A program made the translations under genes and the position numbers. Below the pieces are notes generated by a model that worked only from the letters and a program-made list of their open reading frames with translations, had not been told where the DNA came from and did not search any database. From Ancistrus triradiatus (taxonomy: Eukaryota > Chordata > Actinopteri > Siluriformes > Loricariidae), in NCBI GenBank assembly GCA_025084515.1, contig JAJAGP010000016.1, positions 1,563,877 through 1,627,876 of the forward strand: 64,000 nucleotides of DNA, in the 5' to 3' direction. Shown piece by piece: positions 58,001-64,000 of this stretch (the stretch's first letter is position 1; each line of letters opens with the position of its first letter).

Positions 58001-59510
58001 TACTAGCTGTACTGGTTGACGTATTTTTCAATGAATTTGTTTTGGGGATATCAGCATGTGTGGTAGAGCATTCTGTCCAAAACACACTCCGGCTTCTGTC
58101 TAGAGATGGACGGCGAAGGCGCAAGTTTCTGTAACAGCCAAAATGACAACATTAGTATAGTTGATGTTGACAAATCAGAAAAAAAACCTCACCAACTCCA
58201 TTCAAAAACCAAACAAATACAGCACCTCCTTTCAGTGTTTTTTCTCAAAGCCATGTACATATGACTGAAAGGCATGTATAGCTGCTTAGAGTACAGTACA
58301 TTACAGCCCTTTTCTAAATCACATTGCAAAAAGTTAAACAATTAACCTTGCTCAAGTGTCCAACGGTTGCCGGATTTCAACTCACAGCATTCTGATAAGC
58401 AGTCCAAAGCCTTAAGCCACCTCTGTCCTTTACATATGCTCACTGGTTGGGTGTTGGTGGTGCTCATAACTTCTTTTTTGATAACAGACCAAAGCTATAC
58501 CTATTGAGCACTGATTTGTACTAGAATGCAGACCTTTGTATTGTCTGTATTTTGAAATATTCTTATACATATCTATTATTAAACCAAGCACTGATATTTC
58601 ACTGATCTTTTATGTGGCTTGGATGATATGCTTGTGGGCAAATAAGAAGCATAACTTCCCTAAAAGTGAAATTCAAGAGTAACGTCATGTTTCCTCAGAA
58701 ATTTCAAAAAGAAAGGCTGAAGTCTTTTCAAGTGAAACTGGACCATTGCTATTTACTGTTCCTAAGGTTTCTCCACCTCCACCTCACAGTAAGAAGGTCC
58801 TGGGTTCAATCTCAGGGTGGAGCAGCCTGGGTCCTTTCTGTGTGGAGTCTGCACGTCCTCCCTGTGGCCGCGTGGGTTTACTTTGGGTGCTCCGGTTTCT
58901 TCCCACAGTCCAAAGACATGCATTATGCACAATTGGCATTGACTTGAGTGTATAATATATATACCGTAATTTCCAGACCATAAGGCGCATTTAAAATCCT
59001 TTAATTTTCTCAAAAATCGACAGTGCGCCTTTAAATGTGGTGTGTCTAATGTATGAATTAATTATGGTTGAGCCTTCTGACCTAGAACCGATTGTAGATG
59101 GTACACGGCGCTCATAAATCTGTCAGGTTACGAAGCTTACGGCCACCGTAGTCAGGAACATAGCGGAGTAATACGGTATGTGCTTCAGCATTAGGGTACG
59201 TGCATTCATTCATTCATTTTCGAAGCGGATTTCAAACACAACGCTATCAGTCACGCAGTACAACATGGACATAGAGCAGCTGCGAGAGAACTCAACATTA
59301 ACGAATCAATGGTACGGAAGTGGAGGAAGCAAGAAGACGCCCTGCGCCAGGTAAAGACCAAACTGAGCTTCCGACGGAACTTAAGAGTTTTGTTTCATTT
59401 CATGCACCTTATAACCCGGTGCGCTTTATGTATGACAATAGATCCGTTAGCAGCCGATCATTGATATCGCGCCTTATAAACCCGGTGCGGCTTTATAGCC
59501 CGGAAAATAC

Positions 59511-59574
<64 letters not shown>

Positions 59575-59831
59575 AGTAATCTTGATGTAACCTTGTATGT
59601 GTTGCTGAAATGGCCACTGATGCTCATACCAATATTAAATAAAAAGCAAACAGACACCACGCTCCAGTTTCTTAGATATATTACCAACGTTTGAATGTAA
59701 GTCCTGTACTCACTGTAGCTCAATGAACGGGTGCTTGATAGACATATTGAGTGGACCTTTTTGCACGGGAAAACTGGCAGCTTCCACACCAACCAGACCT
59801 TCAGGCATCTTCACCATGGGTAGGAAGTTTT
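42836..59831 (-). CDS. tbc1d2: tbc1d2 gene model (TBC1D2/Armus Rab GAP), 5' partial, 11 exons
   Basis: Exons in transcript order (all on -): 59831-59714, 58128-58004, 57866-57634, 57544-57152, 54566-54456, 54203-54031, 52629-52129, 49844-49724, 49175-48990, 48049-47928, 43037-42836. Every junction keeps frame. Seen: linker, coiled coil (LVWLLHKALEAAQLEKR...), KYDEYG-type junction, and a full TBC domain with the catalytic arginine in IQLDLHRT and glutamine in GYCQGLNR, ending EDSDDA-stop. Known: TBC1D2 is a Rab7 GAP that links Rac1 and Rab7 at cadherin-containing and late endosomal/autophagic membranes; the family has an N-terminal PH domain, here expected beyond 64000. The paralogue TBC1D2B is the alternative; the DDLEAYKTQN and YEVEDMKLLAKIQALE blocks favour TBC1D2. 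Convergent with slc44a1. Confidence 0.92.
43790..45335 (-). mobile_element. Tc1 type C element, complete ends, one main frameshift
   Basis: ta at 43788-43789 and 45336-45337. Ends 'cagtgccctccataattatt' and complement 'aataattatgagcggacactg'. Subterminal inverted repeats over 100 bp. 1546 bp, typical Tc1 length. The transposase fills 45036-43923 on -. Confidence 0.95.
43923..45036 (-). pseudogene. Tc1 type C transposase, one frameshift from open
   Basis: First frame 45036-44296: MGKTKEHSIQVRQMCVDLYK, HTH (ISTVRGIKKFKATGTVV), second HTH (LQQMVASWGHVSKTTIRRYL) and first catalytic Asp VLWSDETKIELFG, then KYGGGSVMLWVCFSSKGPGN. A frame change near 44330-44360 moves to the second frame 44354-43923 with QQDNDPKHMARSTQKWL and SPDLNPIENLWRELKRR: Asp and Glu with 34 residues between, as in DD34E enzymes. 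Total about 340-370 residues, the family length. The best-preserved transposase in the window. Confidence 0.92.
45343..46756 (-). mobile_element. Tc1 type B element (B3), broken
   Basis: Starts 'gaggtgcttgaaagtttgtg', 7 bp after the type C element, and ends 'tttcaggcaccactg' then ta. Transposase on - in pieces: 46395-46123 (DLRKRVVDAHQAGKKGYKTI) and 46160-45879. Confidence 0.9.
45879..46382 (-). pseudogene. Tc1 type B transposase pseudogene (copy B3)
   Basis: MALTKEDLRTSEKELLMLIK starts at 46382 but the frame shifts soon. HTH remnants (TISKEFGTRTNPQSDRLCTN), CPSTIRRTLNNNGVVHGQGC and SSIMVWGR near 46000. The first catalytic Asp region is deleted relative to B2. Confidence 0.8.
46850..47500 (+). 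mobile_element. possible Tigger/pogo-like relic
   Basis: 'gtttaacgcccatctgctca' and 'tcgctttaatgaccgaggtc' begin a block also found near 43330-43400. At 47280-47345 the + strand reads like a decayed HTH (KLIRLHEGGRNVNT), and 47355-47490 parallels 43560-43712. Family is an inference. Confidence 0.4.
47928..48049 (-). CDS. tbc1d2: tbc1d2 exon: end of TBC domain
   Basis: Acceptor atttgcag before 48049, donor gtaagt after 47928 (- strand). 40 codons VIFRYALAIFKYKEDAILKI, HDSVEIYQYLRFFTKTVTDG plus two bases of Lys. The intron that follows (47927-43038) is 4.9 kb and holds two Tc1 elements. Confidence 0.95.
48345..48615 (-). repeat. SINE S1 copy with extra 3' module
   Basis: 'gacagggcgccaatccatag', 'tctttggactgtgggatgaa', 'gggatcgaactcaggacctt', 'gctacccactgagccaacgt'. 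Longer than other S1 copies because it includes the 'gcaggaacaaccctagacag' module. Confidence 0.75.
48990..49175 (-). CDS. tbc1d2: tbc1d2 exon: TBC domain
   Basis: Acceptor gataatgcag before 49175, donor gtaaaa after 48990 (- strand). 62 codons beginning ADQRVFKDLMAEKLPRLMAH and including SLVTFNWFLVVFVESLP and WDAFFYEGTK, the conserved TBC boxes. Confidence 0.96.
49270..49712. mobile_element. TIR MITE ('ctgtgcaaaagtcttaggcc' family), copy 2, diverged
   Basis: Left 'cagtattctgcacaagtatt' and 'atgccaccatt'; right 'ggtggcctgagacttttgta' and 'caatactg'. Inner 'cttggcatcccagtgaagct', 'gccagatgctgctattgc' match copy 1 (24838-24870). Confidence 0.7.
49724..49844 (-). CDS. tbc1d2: tbc1d2 exon: TBC domain
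   Basis: Acceptor tttcttcag before 49844, donor gtactc after 49724 (- strand). Joins the split Arg of GLNR and codes 40 residues LAAIALLVLQSEEEAFWCLV, AIVQFLMPQDYYTKTLLGSQ, a canonical TBC-domain segment. Confidence 0.96.
50325..50385 (+). repeat. SINE S2 3' fragment
   Basis: 'gtaagtcgctctggagaaga', 'gcgcatgctaaatgttg' and an atgtaaatgtaa tail. Confidence 0.7.
50673..50856 (+). repeat. SINE S2 copy, first of a tandem pair
   Basis: 'cgtggtgacctagcggttaa', B box region 'agggttgaaataccacattt' (mutated), 'agtcgctctggataatgcta', aaatgt tail. Confidence 0.82.
50860..51019 (+). repeat. SINE S2 copy, second of a tandem pair
   Basis: 'aatgtggtagcttagcagtt', 'gggttcaaatcccacctctg', 'gctctggataagggcgtctg'. 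Same strand, 3 bp behind the first copy; it lacks the 'ggattgtaagactgtatc' segment. Confidence 0.85.
51121..51915 (+). mobile_element. Tc1/mariner-type transposon relic (source family of the fold-back element)
   Basis: Remnants of a transposase on +: 'gacatggttgttggtgctag', 'gaaactgctgacctgctggg', then a jump to the catalytic half 'aacagtgtgggggacatttt', 'tgccatgtcacaaagtccag' (NAPCHKxR-type Asp region, mutated), 'caccaaatctcaatccagta' (SPNLNPVE, catalytic Glu), ending 'ggcaaaagggggtccaaccg'. Deleted internally and full of stops. Confidence 0.75.
52129..52629 (-). CDS. tbc1d2: tbc1d2 exon: start of TBC domain with both catalytic fingers
   Basis: Acceptor ttccttag before 52629, donor gtatga after 52129 (- strand). 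166 whole codons: EYDEYGFKIIPDYEVEDMKL, GGIPRQYRPHVWRWMVHTRT, then IQLDLHRTL (arginine finger; Arg codon at 52251-52253) and FSWQNTDVGYCQGLN (glutamine finger). This is the catalytic core of a TBC Rab GAP and both fingers are intact, so the enzyme should be active. Confidence 0.96.
52797..53265 (+). mobile_element. LINE 3' end with reverse transcriptase C-terminal relic
   Basis: On + the frame RLFDLLPSGKRYSDIRVHTN, RLRNSFFPTAVASITTH then tga is the conserved C-terminus of fish non-LTR ORF2 proteins (Rex1/Babar or L2 type). A roughly 340-bp 3' UTR follows and ends 'acaataaaagacttctattc' with a ttcta repeat. It is 5' truncated and antisense to tbc1d2. Confidence 0.82.
53500..53605 (-). repeat. 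SINE S2 fragment
   Basis: 'gggttaagggccttgctcaa', 'ggacccagcagtggcacatg', 'aggtgggatttgaacccagt', 'acctcaaccaccacag'. Confidence 0.7.
53635..53775 (-). repeat. SINE S2 copy
   Basis: 'cttacaattcaggcaattac', 'gcagaggtgggattttaacc', 'acccgttaggccaccacagt'. Same strand as the copy 30 bp earlier. Confidence 0.75.
54031..54203 (-). CDS. tbc1d2: tbc1d2 exon: pre-TBC helix
   Basis: Acceptor gtgtgccag before 54203, donor gtaaga after 54031 (- strand). 57 codons starting CAYLEASNCQMESRYLEILR (family block CAYLQARNCQxESKYL) plus two bases of a Lys codon. Confidence 0.94.
54456..54566 (-). CDS. tbc1d2: tbc1d2 exon: DDLEAYKTQN block
   Basis: Acceptor gtatttcag before 54566, donor gtaaag after 54456 (- strand). 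37 codons DDLEAYKTQNKFLNSEIFQL, TKLWQNSSEQEKCLMMK. Highly conserved in TBC1D2 and TBC1D2B and phase 0 at both ends. Confidence 0.95.
54567..55039. other. tbc1d2 intron, nothing recognised
   Basis: No repeat boundary or exon evidence. Confidence 0.45.
55040..55320 (+). repeat. SINE S1-related copy, variant
   Basis: 'ctcacctcacagctccacag', 'gtcccgggttcaattcccag', 'tgtggagtttgcatgtgtgt', 'gtgctgctggttaggcccca'. B box present; the 3' half differs from the main S1 family. Confidence 0.65.
55321..55887. other. tbc1d2 intron, nothing recognised
   Basis: No supported feature. Confidence 0.45.
55888..56065 (+). repeat. SINE S2 copy
   Basis: 'gggactgtggtagcctagcg', 'gggttcaaatcccacctctg', 'cgctctggacaagggcgtct', tail aaatgtaaatgta. 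Close to the consensus of this window. Confidence 0.88.
56468..56725 (+). repeat. SINE S1 copy
   Basis: 'gtgggtagcacagtcgcctc', 'ggtcctgggttcaatcccag', 'tgcatgtcctccctgtgtct', (gt) run and 'gatagcgacgttaaataaac' end. Confidence 0.85.
56895..57035 (+). repeat. SINE S2 copy, 3' truncated
   Basis: 'gaaatgtgatagcctagtgg', 'gggttcaaatcccacctctg', 'gttgggtccttgagtaagaa'; it stops before the 'gctctggataagg' block. Confidence 0.82.
57152..57544 (-). CDS. tbc1d2: tbc1d2 exon: coiled coil
   Basis: Acceptor gtcgttag before 57544, donor gtgggc after 57152 (- strand). 131 codons beginning ELVWLLHKALEAAQLEKRAC, the conserved start of the TBC1D2 coiled coil, then a Glu/Arg/Leu-rich heptad region and ending QEMDNVK. 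Known role in the family: the coiled coil binds active Rac1. Confidence 0.93.
57634..57866 (-). CDS. tbc1d2: tbc1d2 exon: linker into coiled coil
   Basis: Acceptor attccacag before 57866, donor gtggag after 57634 (- strand). 77 codons: a Pro/Ser/Cys-rich stretch, then NERLSRLQQENLTLAVEVKA QK, the beginning of a heptad-repeat coiled coil that continues in the next exon. Confidence 0.88.
58004..58128 (-). CDS. tbc1d2: tbc1d2 exon: Ser/Thr-rich linker
   Basis: Acceptor gttacag before 58128, donor gtaagc after 58004 (- strand). 41 residues (NLRLRRPSLDRSRSVFW then a Thr/Ser-rich run). RRPSLDRSRS resembles basophilic kinase sites. Low-complexity linker of the family; the call rests on frame and splice sites more than on motif. 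Confidence 0.8.
58345..58430 (-). repeat. SINE S2 fragment
   Basis: 'ccttgctcaagtgtccaacg', 'cggatttcaactcacagcat', 'ccttaagccacc'. Confidence 0.55.
58964..59512 (+). mobile_element. pogo-like non-autonomous element, copy 3
   Basis: 'ccgtaatttccagaccataa' left, 'tatagcccggaaaatacgg' right, ta on both sides. HTH frame from 59219 (FEADFKHNAISHAVQHGHRA, AARELNINESMVRKWRKQED). Nearly the same length as copies 1 and 2. Confidence 0.88.
59513..59568 (+). repeat. (TA)n microsatellite
   Basis: About 28 ta units directly after the pogo-like element. Confidence 0.95.
59714..59831 (-). CDS. tbc1d2: tbc1d2 exon: linker after the PH domain
   Basis: On the - strand: acceptor tgttgtag before 59831, donor gtgagt after 59714. 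Codes 38 residues NFLPMVKMPEGLVGVEAASF, PVQKGPLNMSIKHPFIEL with split codons at both ends; the 3' split codon joins the next exon as Gln. First tbc1d2 exon in the window; it is assigned by frame continuity with the later exons. Confidence 0.8.
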
Positions 59832-60306
59832 CTACAACAAAACAAAACACAATAAGCCATCATGCAGTGATCAGTATGTTAATATTAGATATCAAAGTAT
59901 CAAAATAATAAAGGGGATTGGAATATCTGTACTGACTGAATGACTGACAACTTAAAAAGCTAAGCAGCTAACTACCTACCAAGCTTCTGTACATATGACC
60001 ATTTGATGTGCTGCTGTGTTGTATTTTCTATATAAATACTATATGTTTTCTATGAATGCAGTCTATACTTGTATTCCTATACAAATGTTTAAATACCCCT
60101 GCTCAGATTCAAAGAACTGATCACAAGCATTATAGCAAACATTTTTTCTGATCTACTGATTTTTCCAATGTTAAAATACTGAAAATATTAAACAAAATTT
60201 GGCATAAGCAAAAGTTTGGAGATCTTTCCAGATAATCTACTAGTGTGTTTTGTACAATCGAACCATTTTATTGCCTTGCTATTGGTTCATTAAAATGTAT
60301 AGAAGT
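59832..60306. other. tbc1d2 intron, nothing recognised
   Basis: No supported feature. Confidence 0.45.
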
Positions 60307-60307
60307 A

Positions 60308-60656
60308 CAGTACTGTGCAAAAGTATTAGGTCACCATTAGATTTGTTGTTTTAGTAATGGTATAATGACCTGCTACCCTTCCAAGACGATCATTCCAGAT
60401 CAAGCTTCTTTAGACTGCAGAAGGGTCAACTTGGCATCCAGATGCTGCAACAGCTTAACTGTAAATACTTGCCACTGTAGCCATAGAAGCTGTATTTTTT
60501 CTTATTTTCTTCCAGTTTTTTGTAATACTGTATACGAAATGCCTGTACTTTCTGGCTGTATTCTAATAAAGAGACTGAGAAATAATTATATATGGTCATT
60601 ATACCATTGCTAAAACAATGGTATAACTAATCCAATGGTGGCCCACCATTGGATTA
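60308..60656. mobile_element. TIR MITE ('ctgtgcaaaagtcttaggcc' family), copy 3, right end rearranged
   Basis: Left 'cagtactgtgcaaaagtatt' and 'accattagatttgttgtttt'; inner 'ttggcatccagatgctgcaa'. The expected right end is replaced by a 14-bp-arm palindrome at 60628-60656. Confidence 0.75.
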
Positions 60657-60679
60657 GACCAAAGTCAACACTGAAGGCT

Positions 60680-60925
60680 ATATTGAAGCTAGTCTCATAC
60701 ATATGCACTCAGATCAGGGCCAATTTAGTGTAATAATTTAACCTAAAGCATGTCTTTAGACTGTAGGAGGAAACCAAAGTACCCGGAGTAAACCCAAGTG
60801 GACACGGGAAAACATGTAGACTGCATACAGAAAGGACCGACCCAGGCCACTCTGCCTTGGATTGAACCCAGGACCTTCTTGCTGTGAGACGACAGTGCTA
60901 TATACCGAGCCACCATGCCACCCCT
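60680..60925 (-). repeat. SINE S1 copy
   Basis: 'cctaaagcatgtctttagac', 'ggattgaacccaggaccttc', 'ttgctgtgagacgacagtgc', 'gagccaccatgccacc'. Full complement of the S1 head. Confidence 0.82.
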
Positions 60926-62770
60926 TGTGCACAGTACTGTATGTCATATTTACATTAGTTTTACTACAAACCTCTTTGAACTTGAAGTGATAAAACATCT
61001 CAATCAAACAGTGATGCCCAAACCTTCTGCACAAATTTGAATCAGTTTCTGCATGCCTATGTTTAAATGAAGCCAAAATGGTCAAATCCCAGACAAATTA
61101 TGTGAATAGAGGAATATTCTTTTTCCAAGCTCTAAAAGATGTAATGGGTAAAGAACAGAACTATGCCACACTGAATGCAGAATAATTAGATAAACCTCAA
61201 GAATTAGGAGCTCCACTCAGGTAGTTCTGTTGAACAAGAACGTCATCAAGGGTGAGGTGCAGTCACGTTGCAACATGTCTAAAATATCTACTAGGTGAGC
61301 AAGTGTTACCAGTCCTGCTTTGACTCAGGGAAGTTCTGACTGAGGGAAAGAATCAAAGGGCTAAAAAGCAAATGGTGGATTTCCATTGAGCTCAGTTCAT
61401 CAACTTACTGCCCTGTCATCCATATAAAGTCCATATATAGAAATCAGTTGCTAACTTTGAGAGAGAACTTGAATGCCAACAGTGAACCAGCGTTTAATGT
61501 CCAACATCAGACCTCACATGTTCCAGTAGCTATTAGAAAACAGGCTGTTGTAGCATACGTGAGGGGCAAACTCTATACTAACTCCAAGGTTTTGGATGTA
61601 ATTTGTACGTGCCTACAAACTTTTGTGACAAGTATTATTTTAAGCCCAAAAACAAGCCAGTTCAGCTGGAGATGTAATACCAGTTACGCAATACAGCATT
61701 ATAATGCAGTTATAAATGAGACAGTTCCTCTGGGCCGCCAGCTGCCTGTGCTAGCTCAGACATTTGTTTCTTCACTTCCTGTAGCAGACGCTACCATGCT
61801 GTTCTGTTTCCTGCAGATGTGTACTCAAACACAGTCAGCAGGGCAGGAAAATAAGGTTCAATAGCCACCATGTCTTACATGACGTGTCAGCTAAGGTTAT
61901 TAAACTCTGATGGTGTGTAAATTAGTCAAGGGCATGTGGTAATATGTAGGTACAGCCCAGGAGAGTGGATTACTGGAAAGGATACCCACAGAAGTATGAA
62001 TCATTAGGCAGCATTTATCAGGCATGCCTCTGCATCCTTTACAGGAAACTGATGCAATTTGCAAACAGTGCAGAACAAAATCAAAGTAAAGCAGCAATCC
62101 CCAGTCCAATCTCTCATCCCACCCACTCACTATCGCCAAACAATGGTCAAGCCCGCCTGTTGACATCATGTACAGATGTTATCATAAACAAGCACTGGTT
62201 CTCGTTTATGAGTGAGGCCAACAGCCCAACACCCACTGACCTGCAATATCAGGACAGTGTCACTACTGCACTTGGAAGAGTCCACCACTCAAATACTCAA
62301 TGAAGTTTAATACGATTGTCAGTTCTGATTTAATTTTTTTTACATATTTTATGTGTTAAAGTTATTTTGATTTTTAATTTAAGCATATCCTACACTGACT
62401 GGTTAGTCAAAACAAACAACAGAAAAAAATGTATTGTAAATGTGCAAAATAGTGATGTGAAAAAGCATGCTATTGAGCTGTGAACAATACAAAACTCGCT
62501 TAAAAACCACAACCTCTAGAAGTTACTTCAGAAAATGTTCAATGTTTGTACAGAAAACAACTCTAGCTTCCCCTATCACTAGTGACCAGGGTGACCATAA
62601 TGAATAGTTTCCACAAAAGACTCAAAATAAAGGAAAAGTCTAAATTTGGATAGAGTTTAACATATTATTGGTTGCCAACACTGTGACAATGTGATGACAA
62701 GCAGGTGGTGAAATGAACTTCCAATGGATGTTCAAATGACTGAGTCTCTTGCTGACTAAAGACTCACCTC
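60926..62770. other. tbc1d2 intron; small transposon remnant only
   Basis: At about 61555-61640 'gaggggcaaactctatacta', 'aaggttttggatgtaatttg', 'gtgcctacaaacttttgtga' resemble the end of a fish TA-target transposon. A 138-codon open frame at 61448-61864 (+) overlaps this remnant and shows no family; I do not call it a gene. Confidence 0.4.
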
Positions 62771-62775
62771 TTCAC

Positions 62776-63243
62776 TCAGCACATAAATGAAGACTGAAAC
62801 AGCACTTGAATGAATGAACTGAATTCAGCCACATTGGAGGGTTTTCGAGCAGGAATGGCCTTTTTAAGGTCATGCCACAGCATCTCAATAGGATTCAGGT
62901 CAGGACTTTGACTAGGACACTCCAAAGTCTTCATTTTGTTTTTCTTCAGCCATTCAGAGGTGGACTTGCTGGTGTGTTTTGGATCATTGTCCTGCTGCAG
63001 AACCCAAGTTCGTGTCAGCTTGAGGTCACGAACAGATGGCCGGACATTCTCCTTCAGGATTTTTTGGTAGACAGCAGAATTCATAGTTCTATTTATCACA
63101 GCAAGTCTTCCAGGTCCTGAAGCAGCAAAACAGCCCCAGACCATCACACTACCACCACCACATGTTACTGTTGCTATAATGTTCTTTTTTCTGAAATGCT
63201 GTGTTACTTTTACGCCAGATGTAATGGGACACACACCTTCCAA
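62776..63243 (-). pseudogene. Tc1 type D transposase fragment
   Basis: 155 residues covering the central and C-terminal catalytic part with DD34E spacing between QQDND and NPIE. The first catalytic region (DETKVELFG) lies just outside at 63247-63310 and is disrupted by a fold-back. The start Met at 63243 is internal, not a natural start. Confidence 0.85.
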
Positions 63244-63435
63244 AGATTCAACTTTTGTCTTGTCAGTTCACAGAATGTTGAACTGACAAGACAAAAGTTG
63301 AACTCTTTGGGACAAGGCAAAAGTCTTGGGGATCATCAAGATGTGTTCTGGAAAAACTGAGATGAGGTTTAATGTTCTTTTAGCTTAGCAGTGGTTTTCT
63401 TCTTGGAACTCTGCCATGCAGGCCATTTTTGCCCA
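62800..63435 (-). mobile_element. Tc1 type D element, broken, C-terminal half
   Basis: Transposase on -: 63243-62776 open with GGGSVMVWGCFAASGPGRLA, QQDNDPKHTSKSTSEWL (second Asp) and SPDLNPIEMLWHDLKKA (Glu). Upstream of 63243 the frame meets a 24-bp inverted repeat, then decayed HTH-side sequence to about 63435 where a SINE starts. Confidence 0.85.
63247..63302. repeat. perfect 24-bp inverted repeat, 8-bp loop
   Basis: Arms 63247-63270 and 63279-63302 are exact reverse complements around cagaatgt. The + strand arm on the right encodes the same DETKVELFG-type region that the element carries on - to the left. Confidence 0.97.
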
Positions 63436-63570
63436 GTCTCTGCCAAGCTGCCACTGTTGGGTCCTTGAGCAAGACCCTTAACCCACAATTGCTTGGATTG
63501 TAAGATTGTATCAATGGTAAGTCACTCTGGATAAGGGTGTCTGCTAAATGCTGTAAATGTAAATGTAACT
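63436..63570 (+). repeat. SINE S2 3' part, first copy of a local duplication
   Basis: 'ctctgccaagctgccactgt', 'gcaagacccttaacccacaa', 'gtcactctggataagggtgt', aaatgtaaatgtaa. It lacks the A and B boxes. Bases 63438-63592 are identical to 63716-63870. Confidence 0.9.
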
Positions 63571-63649
63571 GTCTCTTTCTTATGGTGGAGGCTTTCGTCT
63601 GCTAAAATGCTGTAAATGTAAATGTCTTAATCATCCTTGTGTCTTTTGG

Positions 63650-63848
63650 GACTGTGGTAGCCTAGTGGTTAAGGTACTGGACTCTGGCCTAGAAGGTCCA
63701 GGGTTCAAATCCCACCTCTGCCAAGCTGCCACTGTTGGGTCCTTGAGCAAGACCCTTAACCCACAATTGCTTGGATTGTAAGATTGTATCAATGGTAAGT
63801 CACTCTGGATAAGGGTGTCTGCTAAATGCTGTAAATGTAAATGTAACT
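63650..63848 (+). repeat. SINE S2 full copy, second copy of a local duplication
   Basis: 'gggactgtggtagcctagtg', 'gggttcaaatcccacctctg', 'tcactctggataagggtgtc', ends aaatgtaaatgtaa, followed by Tc1 sequence 'ctgtctctttcttatggtgg'. Confidence 0.92.
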
Positions 63849-64000
63849 GTCTCTTTCTTATGGTGGAGGCAAGAACACTGACCTTAACTGAGGCAAATGA
63901 GGCCTGCAGTTCTTTGGATGTTGTTGTGGGGTCTTTTGTGAGCTCTTATGTTTGAAGAAAGAAAAACACTGCATTCTAGCATAAGAACCTTATCCCATCT
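63849..64000 (-). mobile_element. Tc1 type D N-terminal region, then type B-like sequence
   Basis: 'ttcttatggtggaggcaaga', 'gaccttaactgaggcaaatg' continue the type D transposase on -. From about 63955 'gaaaaacactgcattctagc', 'ataagaaccttatcccatct' matches type B on + (compare 39912-39955). The window ends inside it. Confidence 0.6.

Larger units (their letters stand above)
58785..59655 (+). repeat. SINE S1 copy split by a pogo-like element
   Basis: 5' part 58785-58963 ('gaaggtcctgggttcaatct', 'gtggagtctgcacgtcctcc'); 3' part about 59575-59655 ('gatgtaaccttgtatgtgtt', 'gaaatggccactgatgctca', 'aatattaaataaaaagcaaa'). Between them lie the pogo-like element and an AT microsatellite. Confidence 0.75.

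Noticed and set aside
59320..59694. 124-codon open frame on + running into the AT microsatellite
   Set aside because: It is out of frame with the HTH of the pogo-like element and half of it is the YI repeat coded by (TA)n.
61448..61864. 138-codon open frame on + as a possible gene
   Set aside because: No family resemblance, no splice or promoter context, and its 5' half overlaps a transposon-end remnant; it lies in an intron of tbc1d2 on the opposite strand.

Overview
This is a stretch of vertebrate nuclear DNA from a teleost fish. It has split genes with GT-AG introns, protein exons that read as fish versions of two conserved vertebrate genes, and introns packed with Tc1-like transposons, tRNA-derived SINEs and other TA-targeting elements. 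The SINE tails of repeated aaatgta units and the mix of Tc1 families suggest an otophysan such as a catfish or characiform, but this is an inference from repeats and not a species identification.

Left half (about 628-27285, + strand): the 3' twelve exons of slc44a1 (choline transporter-like protein 1, CTL1). The first exons, coding the N-terminus and first membrane span, lie left of the window. All eleven internal junctions keep the reading frame. One intron uses a GC donor instead of GT. The last recognisable exon (from 26190) has a GTGAGT donor after an in-frame Met, but the frame also stays open past it into an unusual hydrophobic tail ending at 26516.

Right half (42836-59831, - strand): eleven exons of tbc1d2 (TBC1D2/Armus, a Rab GTPase-activating protein), covering the linker, the coiled coil and the whole TBC domain with its arginine and glutamine fingers. 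The N-terminal PH domain is expected beyond the right edge. The two genes are convergent, with about 15.5 kb between the coding ends. That gap holds an almost complete Tc1 element, a composite GC-rich and 'agcaacc' satellite (30221-31262), an AT-rich TIR element and stretches with nothing recognisable.

The rest is repeat archaeology. At least four lineages of Tc1/mariner elements (called A, B, C and D here) are present, all with broken transposases. There are three pogo-like non-autonomous elements that keep a helix-turn-helix reading frame, a roughly 880-bp fold-back element, a nested hAT-like element, one LINE 3' end, a possible Penelope-like fragment, and some thirty SINE copies or fragments of two families (S1: 'gtagcactgtcgcc' type; S2: 'tagcctagtggttaagg' type). 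Several are nested with clear target-site duplications. No bacterial-type system, CRISPR array, virus or complete novel gene was seen. The most unusual items are the hydrophobic slc44a1 tail, the composite satellite, the fold-back and duplication scars near 63.2-63.9 kb, and the HTH-bearing pogo derivatives.
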